Part shown: piece after piece, positions 17,567 to 27,078 of the stretch
Position numbering within the stretch: the stretch's first letter is position 1
Layout: each line of letters starts with the position of its first letter
DNA from: Granulicella mallensis
Lineage (GTDB): Bacteria > Acidobacteriota > Terriglobia > Terriglobales > Acidobacteriaceae
Direction of reading: 5' to 3'
DNA: 64,000 bases
Assembly (NCBI RefSeq): GCF_014203225.1
Contig: NZ_JACHIO010000004.1
Coordinates: 124,001 to 188,000 of the forward strand
Position numbers and translations under genes: made by a program
The notes under the pieces: model-generated
Databases searched by the model: none
Told to the model about the DNA's origin: nothing
The model's input: the letters and a program-made list of their open reading frames with translations, nothing else

Positions 17567-18856
17567 TTGGGTCGGGCATCAGTCCTCTATGACCAGTCTT
17601 CTCGGGTCCCGTTGTCAGCAGAAGAATGTGAACTGGTGCGGGCGGAGCTTCGAGCAATCGTCGCCAGCCCTTACTTCCGAAACAGCAAACGCTATCCGGC
17701 GTTTCTCTCCTACATCGTAGAAAAGACTCTTCAAGGCGAAGGTTCCGAGATCAAGGAACGCCTCATTGGGATTGAGGTGTTCGGCCGCCCCGCGGACTAC
17801 GATACGAACTCCGACCCCACCGTCCGCAACACCGCGAGCGAAGTCCGTAAAAGGCTGTCGCTCTATCATGCGGAGTCCATTAGCAGTACGGGGGTAGGGA
17901 TCTATCTCTCCCTCGGGTCCTATCAACCGGAGTTGCGGTTTGAGCCTGAGCCTCCGCCCTTCCATCCGGAAACCACCTTCGCAGAACCCGCAGAGATCTC
18001 CCTGCCCAACGTTTCAGGTGTTTCCACGGAGACTGCACCGGGCGTCGCGAAGGCGAGCCGAGCCCGTCTCAAATGGCCGATATGGGCAGTGCTCCTCTCG
18101 GTGCTGTTCGTAGGAGGGGGCCTTTGGGCATTGGTACTCCATCTCCAGAAGAGTCCCTTCGAGAAGCTCTGGACTGGATTTCTCGACCCTTCACAAACGG
18201 TTCTTATCGGCCTTCCACAGGCGCCAGCCCCTGCCGCGCTGGATGGCCCCTTTATGGCTGGACCTCTTACCAAAGAGGAGTTGCCCTCCTGGATCAAAGA
18301 CAATCCAGACATCGCAGCCGAGGATGTTTCGGCGATCATTCATGCGTCCAAGCCCCTCATGGAACATGATGTGGCCTATCGCATTCAGATGGACTCCAAC
18401 ATCACGCTTACAGATATGAGAGACCGCCCCGTTATTCTGATCGGCGGTCCTTCCAATCTATGGACGACAAAACTGCTGGCGCCACTTCGTTTTCACTTCA
18501 GTTCCATGAATCTATTGCACGTCGAAGATTCCCAGAACCCACAGTTCAAGGAATGGGCCTACGTACTCAGCAAGGTGTCTGGTCCAGGCTCTCATCTAAC
18601 GGTTGTTCAGGATTGCGCCATCGTCGCCCGTTTTCATGACCCGACAACCGGTGGTGTAGTCATGGTGATCGCCGGAGCCGGACGCAACGGGACCGAAGCC
18701 GCGGGTGAATTCGTCGCCTCCAATGAACTGCTCAAAGGACTTGAAAAACGCCTCCCCTCTGATTGGAAGAATAAAAATCTGGAGGTCGTCCTAAAAACGA
18801 AGGTGATCGACGGCAAGACAGGCTCTCCCTCCATTGAGGCCACCTATCTCTGGTAG
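17567..18856 (+). CDS. Membrane-anchored putative regulator (cytoplasmic N-domain, one TM helix, outer domain)
   Basis: A 429-residue protein with CadC-like topology. The N-terminal domain (about 15-105) contains PYFRNSKRYPAFLSYIVEKTL, IKERLIGIEVFGRPADYDTNSDPTVRNTASEVRKRL, a pattern common in acidobacterial regulator-like proteins. After a proline-rich linker, one membrane helix spans about 170-192 (WPIWAVLLSVLFVGGGLWALVLHL). The C-terminal 230 residues would be periplasmic and include LTDMRDRPVILIGGPSNLWTTKL. The start is TTG with GGAGG ten bases upstream; no in-frame ATG fits better. It has the same architecture as the 27079-28581 protein, also beside a TonB receptor. DNA binding is inferred, not shown by a recognised helix-turn-helix. 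Confidence 0.65.
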   Translation: MGRASVLYDQSSRVPLSAEECELVRAELRAIVASPYFRNSKRYPAFLSYIVEKTLQGEGSEIKERLIGIEVFGRPADYDTNSDPTVRNTASEVRKRLSLYHAESISSTGVGIYLSLGSYQPELRFEPEPPPFHPETTFAEPAEISLPNVSGVSTETAPGVAKASRARLKWPIWAVLLSVLFVGGGLWALVLHLQKSPFEKLWTGFLDPSQTVLIGLPQAPAPAALDGPFMAGPLTKEELPSWIKDNPDIAAEDVSAIIHASKPLMEHDVAYRIQMDSNITLTDMRDRPVILIGGPSNLWTTKLLAPLRFHFSSMNLLHVEDSQNPQFKEWAYVLSKVSGPGSHLTVVQDCAIVARFHDPTTGGVVMVIAGAGRNGTEAAGEFVASNELLKGLEKRLPSDWKNKNLEVVLKTKVIDGKTGSPSIEATYLW

Positions 18857-18889
18857 TTGACGCTACACCCTCACCAATGGCCCTGCCCT

Positions 18890-20368
18890 TCAAGGCCGGC
18901 TTACAGAGACCGTAGCTCCTACCGGGACATCGGTGATGATCCAGCTCATCGGTGCTCCTGCCACGTCGAAGGATGTTTGAGCGTGAACGGGATGACCATT
19001 CTTGATAAGGCTCGATACCGTACCGGGAAAAGCTGCCTGCCAGTGAATGGTTTCTCCTGAACGATTGGTCAAAGTGCTTCTTCTGTCTCCAAGGTGCTCC
19101 AGATCCACCACGTTTCCCCGGACACGAATGCCCTTTAGCGTAGCGCTATCGAATTCATGGAGAATTCGCGAGAAGGAATGAAGCAATGGACGCTCCGAAG
19201 TTCCATCGCCCAGCACTTCGATCCCCATCATTCCCGTAGCTATAGCTCCAATGACAGAGTAGGAGACCTCTGGGTACTCGCGCCGCTCTTTATCGGGGCG
19301 GGTAAGATCCATGATGCGTTCATATGCCGCGCGCTTCTCCCCATAGCGATAGAAGGTTTGGGCAAGATAGCTCTCCTCTTCAATCCCAATGCCATTTAAA
19401 TACTTTTCCGATTCGATATAAGAGAGTGCCGCACGAATGTGGGCGGGATCTTTAACGGCCCCGAAGTAAAGGGCCATTGCATCGCCCGAGCCGTGCCTGC
19501 TGCCATCCTGAGAGAAGAAACCCATAAAGTGGTGATCTTTTTCGGACCAGGCCTTACTCTCAATGATTTCCAGGATCTTATTTGCGATATCCGCATACCG
19601 TTGAGCGTGCTTTGAATCGTGCTGACTGATGGCAACGAGTTGAAGAGATTCAAAGCCACGATACTCAGCCGCCAGCAAATCTGTCCCAAGGTTGAAACCA
19701 ACCTCCCCTTCCGAATAGCTTGGAATTCCGCGCGCTTGCACGAATTGGCCTGCAGGTAAGCGCTGGTTCATGATCCTGGACCGCTTGAGAATCAGGTCCG
19801 GCTGAAGGTTCCAGGCGCTCACATAGGAGGTTGCCGTCGCATCGAAGAAACGTTGAAAAGATGGGTCGCTTATGTAAGTATCGTCCCCCGTCCAACGCCA
19901 CATGCGAACGATGCTGTCGAGCAGATCGAAGTTTGCCGGCAGGTTGTACCAGAAATCCTTGTCGTTTCGATAGTCCGCGGCGGACGGCTGCCCCAGCTTA
20001 TCGATCTCCCAATACCCTGCCCAATCTCTGTCAGGAGAAACCGCGGTAGCGAATCGCTTCAACATATTGCGATTCTCTGGATATAGCCCCAGGGCGGCGG
20101 CTCCCGTGGTTTGATGGGAAACGTCTCGCATACAAAACGAATCACGCCCCGGAAGCGCAGCCTCATACCATGGCCCTACAGGATCGGAGTGGTCATGCGC
20201 ATAAGCCAATGCCTGTAACTTTGCCCATTGGAAGGCCTGCACCAGCTTTGGGTCCGACGACTCGAACTGCAAGTTCGATATCGGCGTTGCCGTCTGCGCA
20301 TGGAGAGCAAGAGTGGTTGAGAGAACAACGACTAGAAGATATCGATTCACGACCACTCCTGCCTCCAC
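18890..20368 (-). CDS. Secreted six-hairpin (alpha/alpha barrel) glycosidase-like protein
   Basis: A 492-residue protein with a signal peptide (YLLVVVLSTTLALHAQ, residues about 10-25). The body is alpha-helical with the phrases PVGPWYEAALPGRDSFCMRDVSHQ (about 64-87), DFWYNLPANFDLLDSIVRMWRWTGDD (about 140-165) and PSYSEGEVGFNLGTDLL (about 220), as in alpha/alpha toroid glycoside hydrolases. Acidic residues in GRDSFCMRD and YSEGE are catalytic candidates, but I cannot place the CAZy family. It starts 3 bases after the stop of the GH27 gene, so it is translationally linked to it. It probably trims another linkage of the same galactoside-containing glycan. Confidence 0.72.
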   Translation of the reverse strand: MEAGVVVNRYLLVVVLSTTLALHAQTATPISNLQFESSDPKLVQAFQWAKLQALAYAHDHSDPVGPWYEAALPGRDSFCMRDVSHQTTGAAALGLYPENRNMLKRFATAVSPDRDWAGYWEIDKLGQPSAADYRNDKDFWYNLPANFDLLDSIVRMWRWTGDDTYISDPSFQRFFDATATSYVSAWNLQPDLILKRSRIMNQRLPAGQFVQARGIPSYSEGEVGFNLGTDLLAAEYRGFESLQLVAISQHDSKHAQRYADIANKILEIIESKAWSEKDHHFMGFFSQDGSRHGSGDAMALYFGAVKDPAHIRAALSYIESEKYLNGIGIEEESYLAQTFYRYGEKRAAYERIMDLTRPDKERREYPEVSYSVIGAIATGMMGIEVLGDGTSERPLLHSFSRILHEFDSATLKGIRVRGNVVDLEHLGDRRSTLTNRSGETIHWQAAFPGTVSSLIKNGHPVHAQTSFDVAGAPMSWIITDVPVGATVSVSRP

Positions 20369-20371
20369 TGA

Positions 20372-21541
20372 CTAACGTTGCTCCAACAGGAGGACACCAT
20401 GCTTAGGAACACGAAGTGATGCAGTAGGCCCAAGAACCAGCTCTTCCCTGGTCCAGAGATTCAGCAAAGACTTGCCTCTAAAGCCAGCAAGCTCCTTCAA
20501 CTTAGGATCGAAGATCATTGCGGACTCGCCACGATTGAAGAACGCAATCGCTTTTTTGCCGCCCGACAAATCCTTCACCCATATCTCCATGGGACCTTCG
20601 GCCCAGACTCTTCTGCCGGGACGCCCAAGGGCATCCTGATCGATAGCGATCACCTCTCGGTTCATCAGGATGGCCTTTGTCTCCGGAGTCATCTTGCTCA
20701 GATCGTTACCCGCCAACAGAGGTGCGGATAACATTGCCCATAAGCTCATGTGCACTTCATACTCTGATTTCTTCATCCCGCCATTGCCGACCTCCAGCAT
20801 GTCTGGATCATTCCAGTGTCCTGGCCCAGCGAAGCTCTCAAGTCCGGCTTGCTGAAAGCCGATCAGGGTCATGCGATCCCACGTGTCATTGATGTCGTCC
20901 GTTGTCCGCCACAGGTTTCCGCCCGCCTTCGGTGCCCACTGCCACACCGAGTACAGTCCATACTGGCAAAAGCTGTACACCATAGGACGGCCTGTCTTGA
21001 CGATGGCAACGTGCATCTTCTCATAGGCCGCACGCTGCATAGCTGCGGCTTTGTCCAGGTCGTTTCCAGCCTCCTTGGCAATCAAATCTCCGAAGCTGCA
21101 CTGGTCATACTTCAGATAATCGATTCCCCAGGCCGCGTAGGTCTGCGCATCCTGTTCTTCGTGACCATAGCTGCCTTCATAACCGGCGCAGGTCTTAGGT
21201 CCAGGCGAAGAATAGATTCCCAACTTGAGCCCCTTCGAATGGACATAATCCGCAAGAGCCTTCATGTCTGGAAACTTCTCGTTCGTTTGAATGATGCCAT
21301 GAGCATCACGCTTGGCTTCCCATGTGTCGTCGATGTTGACGTACACATACCCAGCGTCCCGCATGCCACTGGCAACGAGGGCATCTGCGGCCGCACGCAC
21401 ATCGGCATCGGTTACCTTGTCAGCGAAGTGGTTCCAACTATTCCAACCCATAGGCGGGGTCGCAGCTACCGGGATGCTCTGTGCAATCAATCCCAAAGGA
21501 GCCCAAAACGCAGCCATCAAACACAACTTCCAGCTCTTCAT
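20372..21541 (-). CDS. Secreted GH27 alpha-galactosidase
   Basis: A 389-residue retaining alpha-galactosidase, clan GH-D. A signal peptide (residues 1-20) precedes the family opening TPPMGWNSWNHFADKVTD. The VYVNIDDTWEAKRD and GLKLGIYSSPGPKTCAG strands are typical. The nucleophile is Asp146 in DYLKYDQCS, and the acid/base is Asp216 in WRTTDDINDTW, aligned with the human alpha-galactosidase A acid/base motif. GHWNDPDML follows, then a beta-sandwich C-terminal domain. Length matches bacterial GH27 enzymes. It releases terminal alpha-galactose (or, in some members, alpha-N-acetylgalactosamine) from oligosaccharides. It lies between two other glycosidase genes downstream of a TonB receptor. Confidence 0.94.
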   Translation of the reverse strand: MKSWKLCLMAAFWAPLGLIAQSIPVAATPPMGWNSWNHFADKVTDADVRAAADALVASGMRDAGYVYVNIDDTWEAKRDAHGIIQTNEKFPDMKALADYVHSKGLKLGIYSSPGPKTCAGYEGSYGHEEQDAQTYAAWGIDYLKYDQCSFGDLIAKEAGNDLDKAAAMQRAAYEKMHVAIVKTGRPMVYSFCQYGLYSVWQWAPKAGGNLWRTTDDINDTWDRMTLIGFQQAGLESFAGPGHWNDPDMLEVGNGGMKKSEYEVHMSLWAMLSAPLLAGNDLSKMTPETKAILMNREVIAIDQDALGRPGRRVWAEGPMEIWVKDLSGGKKAIAFFNRGESAMIFDPKLKELAGFRGKSLLNLWTREELVLGPTASLRVPKHGVLLLEQR

Positions 21542-21638
21542 TAGTCTTTCTCCTTGAACAGTTGAGCCGCAGCTCCATACATCGATTTAGTCTCGCATTG
21601 AAGTATGCCAGATATCCATAGCTGAAAGGTCTTTCTCT

Positions 21639-23207
21639 TCAGTGAATGGCAATTGCCAATCCAGGTGCGGATAGATCTCCAGGAGTCGCCTGACGGAGGC
21701 CGATCCGACGGATCACCTGGCCTGGGATCAAAAGACTCTTACCTCTGACCTGCACCATGTTGGAGATATCGATTGCCTCATCTCCAGCCAGGTCCTGCGC
21801 CAGAATACGCCTGCCCTGCAGAGGCCGATCCGAGATCAGCGTCAGGCTATCGAAATAACCAAATACTCCATACGGCCCTGGCGCGTCAGCTATCGATAGA
21901 GTTACATCGCATGCGGGCATATACCAGCCCTTGCCAACCTTCGTGCGCTCCTGCGCTGCGATAGCAACTGCACCGTTTGGAAATCTTGTGGCGAAGACAA
22001 ACGGCTTCTCCCCTGTTGCCTTCACCGCAGGCAGATTTATGTTGCGCGCCAGGCAGGCAGGCGCCCCCTGTCGCACAGTCTTCCCGATGATCTCGTTTTG
22101 CCAGGTTTGACCAGGCTCAAAGAGCCAGCTATCGGTCAGAATTTCGGCACTGAGCCTAACAGAGCTCTGTCCCGGAGAGAATGGCGGTGCAATTCGCTGC
22201 CAGCGAAGCGCCCGCACAACTTCATCCATCCGCTGTTTCGCTCGCCTGGGTCCATTGAAAAACAGGTCCACATCTCCACCCGGTCTCATTCCAACCAGAG
22301 GATGCCGCAGGATACCCATCGTGCATCCCATAGCTGCGGCTACGTAAACCTCATCCTCGACATTCAACAATGCTTGAATCTCCGGGTGCCCTTCAGCCCC
22401 CTTCAGCATCTCTGCAAGCCGATCAAGCGTCGTAGGCAAAGACAGGATCGAAGTAACATCGTAGGTCCTATAGACGTCTGTGTGCCGCAGAATTTCCATC
22501 CTGTTGGAGCCCCAGGGTTGCGGACCAAACCGTCCATCTTTCTCCCAGCTACCATTCATCGGCAATTCGCCGTGTACGTGTTCCAGCGTAAGTGGAATAT
22601 GGGCCTCATCGCGCAGCTTCACAAGCTCGAATGCCGGATCACCGATATCGATCTTCCAATATCTGATCTCAGCGGACTGACTGAGGCTTTCAAGATGAAG
22701 GTCTGTAGTTCCTCCTGGAGTATTACGGCACCACAATGCCGTGCCGCGCCATCCTGCCGCTTGTATTGCATGATTCAGTTTCTTAAGCCGATCGGCAGGA
22801 GCGCCGGAAAAAGAAGGAAACTTTTTCTGGTCCAGCTCGAATGTTGCAGTTCCTCCAGCCTGCCAGCCATCATCGAGAAGAAACAACACATCCTTACGAA
22901 TTCTGGGGAAGAACTCCGACACCCATCCTGCCCTCCCGAAGAGAACATCCTGAGTCATAGCATCGTGCGCCAGCTTGCTGCCCGAATCACCTTCTAACAC
23001 TTTAGGATCGAGCTTCGAGAGATGCTGGCCATACATATAATTCTGCACGGCCCAGGTGCACCAGTAATTCGGCTTGCCGGAAGGCTCCTCTGGCACCAGG
23101 CTACTTCCTGTTTTTTTCAGAGAAGTATTACCTTCTGCAAGCCCCTCTGCCTGAGACAAAACAGCCGCTGCCATCAGGGCAGCTAGAAACTCTCTCCTAT
23201 CCACCAT
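21639..23207 (-). CDS. TIM-barrel glycoside hydrolase, alpha-galactosidase-like (clan GH-D type)
   Basis: About 522 residues. The ATG at 23207 is preferred: AAGGA lies nine bases upstream and the protein then opens with a Tat/Sec-type signal (VDRREFLAALMAAAVLSQAEG). An in-frame ATG at 23249 lacks a good ribosome site, and longer forms run into the receptor gene. Barrel motifs include RKDVLFLLDDGWQAGG (about 105), GWRGTALWCRNTPGG, and IRYWKIDIGD (about 195), where the aspartate is the likely nucleophile, as in GH27/GH36 relatives. A beta-sandwich follows. It is first of three glycosidase genes after the receptor gene, 98 bases downstream of its stop. The family assignment is tentative. Confidence 0.7.
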   Translation of the reverse strand: MVDRREFLAALMAAAVLSQAEGLAEGNTSLKKTGSSLVPEEPSGKPNYWCTWAVQNYMYGQHLSKLDPKVLEGDSGSKLAHDAMTQDVLFGRAGWVSEFFPRIRKDVLFLLDDGWQAGGTATFELDQKKFPSFSGAPADRLKKLNHAIQAAGWRGTALWCRNTPGGTTDLHLESLSQSAEIRYWKIDIGDPAFELVKLRDEAHIPLTLEHVHGELPMNGSWEKDGRFGPQPWGSNRMEILRHTDVYRTYDVTSILSLPTTLDRLAEMLKGAEGHPEIQALLNVEDEVYVAAAMGCTMGILRHPLVGMRPGGDVDLFFNGPRRAKQRMDEVVRALRWQRIAPPFSPGQSSVRLSAEILTDSWLFEPGQTWQNEIIGKTVRQGAPACLARNINLPAVKATGEKPFVFATRFPNGAVAIAAQERTKVGKGWYMPACDVTLSIADAPGPYGVFGYFDSLTLISDRPLQGRRILAQDLAGDEAIDISNMVQVRGKSLLIPGQVIRRIGLRQATPGDLSAPGLAIAIH

Positions 23208-23305
23208 CTTGCGGATTCCTTTCCACGTTATCTTTCCCTCGTCGAACATAGCCTGCCGGCTCCTCCTGGGCAGAGGATGCCGGCAGTGCCGGATGCAGTG
23301 TGTGA

Positions 23306-26300
23306 TTAGAAGGTCAGATGGGCGCCCAACTGAAGATTGCGTGGAGGGCCGTTCGTACCCGTAATGGTGCCAAACAATGGATTCTGGCTGGTGCAGCACG
23401 TTGTGTTTGGATTTCCCATGTGCGGATTGTTAAGGGCATTGAAGGCATCGACCTGAACACTAATGTTCATCTCGTCATGAATTTTTTCAGACTTGGACAA
23501 GGAGAGATCGACGTTTTCATATCCCGGCCCGAACACCTTACCCACTCCTGAATTTCCAAGTTGATATTGTGCTGGAGTTGTAAAGCAGCTTGTATCGAAC
23601 CATTCAGAAGGCTTCTTCACCTTGCCTACAGCAGCGCAGGTAAGTTCAGCCCTATTGCTTACACCATTGTTCAGATTGTCGGAGGAGATTCCGAAGGTTA
23701 GGGGCTGCCCCGATTGCAATAGAGTGATCGTGCTCAACTGCCATCCGCCTGCGATATATTGCACAGCGCGAGGGCTACTTGTTAGCCACCGGCGTCCTTG
23801 GCCGAAAGGAAGCTGATAAGTAAGACTGGCAACAAAGATCTGCGGAACGTCCGGTGCCTGTCCTGTACCTAGTCCACGATTCAAACGATCCTGCCCAGGA
23901 ATAGGATCGAAGATATTCATGTCGTCTATCTCTTTGGACCAGGTATAGGCCACGCGTCCTTGCAGATCGTGCGAAAACCTCATCGTTACTTCCGCCTGCA
24001 ACGCGTTATAGCTGGAGGCTCCATCAGCGCCATAGTAGTTAATCGACGAGGCATTAGGGGAGATCTGATAATACGGTCGCCGGGTAATCTGATCGCCAGG
24101 CCCAGGCTCCGGCGTATTGATATTTCTCTCTCTAAATAAGTGCGTCCCTTTCGTCCCGACATAGGTGAGTGTAAAAGCCGATTGAGCGGTGAGTTGTTGC
24201 TGTATACCGATGTTCCACGAATTGGCGTTGTCGGGCCGGAAGTTTTTCGCCATATACGCTACCGACGAGTTAGGCTGCGGAGTGACCGGGGCAGCGGTTG
24301 AAAGCGGAACAAATCCAGGCAGGCCATCGGTGCTCACCTGCGTCCACGGTGTATAGGCAAACTGCTGGTTCAGATAGAACTGTTCGAAGAAAGGAAAGTT
24401 ACGCTCGAGACTGCCGCCGATACCGCCATAGTTAGCCGTGAACGTTGTCATGCCAAACGCACCGCGAATCGCGGTCTTTCCATTGTTGGGAGAGTATGAA
24501 AATCCAACGCGGGGAGCAACATTTCCATAGTAATTATCGACGTTCGGGGCACGATTACCTGAGGTCGCGATATCGAGCAATCCCGTTGTCAGGTTGAAGT
24601 TGGATTGGCGATTGAACTTATCTACGGGCTGTGTAACAACGTCCCAGCGCAGGGCAAGGTTCAAGGTCAGACTCTTGTTTACGATGTACGTGTCCTGTCC
24701 ATAGACACCCCAGAGATTAGCGCGCGTAGCTGGATCGGTATTCACAAATCCTCTGTATAACGACGAGGGAAGCCCCAGCAGAAAGCTTGCAAAGCCGTTG
24801 CCGCCCATAGAGTCGGGGCAGGAGGGTTGGTTCGTACAACTGCTCGTATAGTCCGAGTTGAAGGAGAAGCTTCCGCTCTGGTTGGCGTTGGCGTTCGTCA
24901 ACGACGCCTGCAGCCGCCTGTAGTCTTCACCCACTGTCAGGGTATGTTTACCTAATACCTTGGTGAAGTTATCCGTGATCTGGTAGATGTTCGTAATACG
25001 ATGGGCATCTGTATAGTCCTGCGACCCTGTCGCCGCGACATTGCCAGGGTTGAAGATCGCCAGTCCAGAGGCTCCGGGGAACCCGGCAATATTGCCGTTT
25101 GGAATGCCAAGGGTCGTATTTTCATTTGTCCCAAAGTCGTTGCCGAAGTCCTTCGTGTAGAACCGATTGAAACCGAAGCGCAGCTCATTCGTCGCCGACG
25201 GAGAGAAGGTGTGATCATATCCGACCGCAGCATTATGCATTCTGTTCTGGGCATTGACGTTGCTGATATTGATCCACTGCGTCCCCGGAGAGGGAGCCGT
25301 TAGATCGCGCCGCTGATAGGACTCACGCCCGAAGAGTCGGTCTCCATTGTGCAGCTGATAGTCGACCTTTACGTCGAATTGGTGCGTGTCATCCGTTTGA
25401 GTGTTGTTCGCAATGTAATTGTTCACAATGCTGTTTTGGTTCGTTGCTTCAGGCCATATATTTGCCGCACCCACCATGCGTGATGCAACGGCATCGAAAC
25501 GAGCAGCCGGAATCTGATAGGCCTGCCCCTGGACAGTCGTAACTAGAGGAAAGGGCTTTTGCGTGGTGGGGTCATAGATTGCCGGAAATTGGCTGGCGAG
25601 GAATAATCCCTGCTTCATTAGATCGGTCGGCACCGTCAGGTTGTAGTAGACACCGTTGTCCAGCAGCAGCCCCTGGTAGTCCACAAAGAAGAAGGCCTTG
25701 TTCTTGATCATGGGGCCACCCAGCGAGCCTCCAAACTGATTCGATCTGTCCGGAGCTTTGGAGGTGGAATCCCATGCGGTCGCGTTCAGGGAATCGTTAC
25801 GGAAGAACTCATAGGCCGAACCATGAAACTTGTTCGTTCCGGATTTAATCAGCGCATTGACCTGGGCGCCTCCATAGGTGCCTACTGTGGCATCTGCGTT
25901 GGCGGTCGAAACCTTCACCTCCTGGAGAGCGTCCAGAGCCGGCGTCACCGTCATGAACGCATTCAGCAACTCCATGTTGCTGACGCCGTCCAGAGTATAG
26001 GTAGTTCCTGACCAGGGCATGCCATTCACGCTGGCGGTAATCGCCGTTTGAGCCCCGGCACCCGCTGCAGCCTCCGGAGCACTGGATGGACCTGTCGCGA
26101 CAGCTCCGGGAACGGTATCCACTAACTGCGAAAAGATCCTGCCGTTGAGGGGCAGATTTTTAATATCCCTTTCGTTCAACACCTCACCGAGCGAGGAGCC
26201 GGTGGTGTCTACCAATGGATTTCCGGCAGTTACTTCGACGGACTGGTTGGCCATACCGACCTCTAGCTTGATGTCGTCCCGGTTGGCATTATCGACAGTC

Positions 26301-26638
26301 ACCACATTCCCACTCGAGATCACGGTGCGAAAGCCCTTCGCTTCCACCTTGACCTGATAGTTTCCCGGCGGCAGATTGTCGACGCGGTATTCACCGGACG
26401 AGTTTGATTTGGTCTTCGCAACGGAGCCGGTGTCCTGGTTGGTAATGGTGACGACAGCCCCCGGAACGACCGCATTGGTCGCGTCCTGGATTGTCCCGAC
26501 GATGCGCCCACTTACGCCCTGGCAAAAGGCCAGAGGCGTGACCGCCAACAAGCAAACCAACATCAGCAACCTGGCTGCAAGATTTTTCGGCCACTTATAC
26601 TTCGCGGTCTTTTTATGTGTGGATATTTCCATCTGCAT
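23306..26638 (-). CDS. TonB-dependent receptor heading the alpha-galactoside cluster, 1110 residues
   Basis: Full-length receptor with a signal peptide (LLMLVCLLAVTPLAFCQ, about residues 24-40), carboxypeptidase-regulatory-like domain (GRIVGTIQDATNAVVPGAVVTITNQDTG, about 44-130), plug elements (IKNLPLNGRIFSQLVDTVPGAV, TYTLDGVSNMELLNAF, TYGGAQVNALIKSGTNKFHGSAYEFFRNDSLNATAWD), and a barrel ending LQLGAHLTF. GGAGGAGG precedes the ATG; a second ATG two codons later is an equally possible start. Three glycosidase genes follow on the same strand, so by analogy with SusC-type loci it likely binds and imports products of an alpha-galactosyl glycan. Unlike Bacteroides loci, no SusD partner is present. 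Confidence 0.93.
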   Translation of the reverse strand: MQMEISTHKKTAKYKWPKNLAARLLMLVCLLAVTPLAFCQGVSGRIVGTIQDATNAVVPGAVVTITNQDTGSVAKTKSNSSGEYRVDNLPPGNYQVKVEAKGFRTVISSGNVVTVDNANRDDIKLEVGMANQSVEVTAGNPLVDTTGSSLGEVLNERDIKNLPLNGRIFSQLVDTVPGAVATGPSSAPEAAAGAGAQTAITASVNGMPWSGTTYTLDGVSNMELLNAFMTVTPALDALQEVKVSTANADATVGTYGGAQVNALIKSGTNKFHGSAYEFFRNDSLNATAWDSTSKAPDRSNQFGGSLGGPMIKNKAFFFVDYQGLLLDNGVYYNLTVPTDLMKQGLFLASQFPAIYDPTTQKPFPLVTTVQGQAYQIPAARFDAVASRMVGAANIWPEATNQNSIVNNYIANNTQTDDTHQFDVKVDYQLHNGDRLFGRESYQRRDLTAPSPGTQWINISNVNAQNRMHNAAVGYDHTFSPSATNELRFGFNRFYTKDFGNDFGTNENTTLGIPNGNIAGFPGASGLAIFNPGNVAATGSQDYTDAHRITNIYQITDNFTKVLGKHTLTVGEDYRRLQASLTNANANQSGSFSFNSDYTSSCTNQPSCPDSMGGNGFASFLLGLPSSLYRGFVNTDPATRANLWGVYGQDTYIVNKSLTLNLALRWDVVTQPVDKFNRQSNFNLTTGLLDIATSGNRAPNVDNYYGNVAPRVGFSYSPNNGKTAIRGAFGMTTFTANYGGIGGSLERNFPFFEQFYLNQQFAYTPWTQVSTDGLPGFVPLSTAAPVTPQPNSSVAYMAKNFRPDNANSWNIGIQQQLTAQSAFTLTYVGTKGTHLFRERNINTPEPGPGDQITRRPYYQISPNASSINYYGADGASSYNALQAEVTMRFSHDLQGRVAYTWSKEIDDMNIFDPIPGQDRLNRGLGTGQAPDVPQIFVASLTYQLPFGQGRRWLTSSPRAVQYIAGGWQLSTITLLQSGQPLTFGISSDNLNNGVSNRAELTCAAVGKVKKPSEWFDTSCFTTPAQYQLGNSGVGKVFGPGYENVDLSLSKSEKIHDEMNISVQVDAFNALNNPHMGNPNTTCCTSQNPLFGTITGTNGPPRNLQLGAHLTF

Positions 26639-27078
26639 AGAGCCTCCTCCGGCTTTCTTCCTTCGTTTCCTGGCTTCTACGCGTACCTGCTATCCGCAAC
26701 TCAGTCTGATCTTTCAGAAAAGGTATTTTTGCGCGAGCCGTGCAGTTGACGGAGTTAAAACATCCGCTTCATCAACGCTCGAAACGGTAGCGGGGCGAAA
26801 CTACGGCAGTCTAGTTACCGGAGGGCTACGAATATCTGCAACGTGCACGTTACAGGCGCTTTTGGAGGATGTTTCATCTACGTTACATGGCTCGTTACAT
26901 AGAATTTCGGCATAAAGAATGGAGGAAATATCTGGAGTTATTCCACGGGTTCCTACTTTGAGGGTCTTATCAGGAAGAACTCGCAAGTGATATCGAGCGA
27001 CCGGGCATAACTCTACCCTGTCGCTTCGGTGAGGAAGCGAACTTTCTAACGAGTAACGAGACTGGGGCTAGAAGCTTC
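26639..27078. promoter_or_regulatory. Receptor upstream region with three CGTTACA boxes and a palindrome
   Basis: A 440-base gap without a gene. CGTTACA occurs at 26848-26854, 26881-26887 and 26893-26899, with starts 33 and 12 bases apart (about three and one helical turns). The perfect palindrome ACGTGCACGT (26841-26850) overlaps the first box. The boxes lie 210-260 bases before the receptor start, on the side of the regulator gene. They are candidate activator sites, possibly for the membrane regulator encoded at 27079-28581. Confidence 0.45.
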
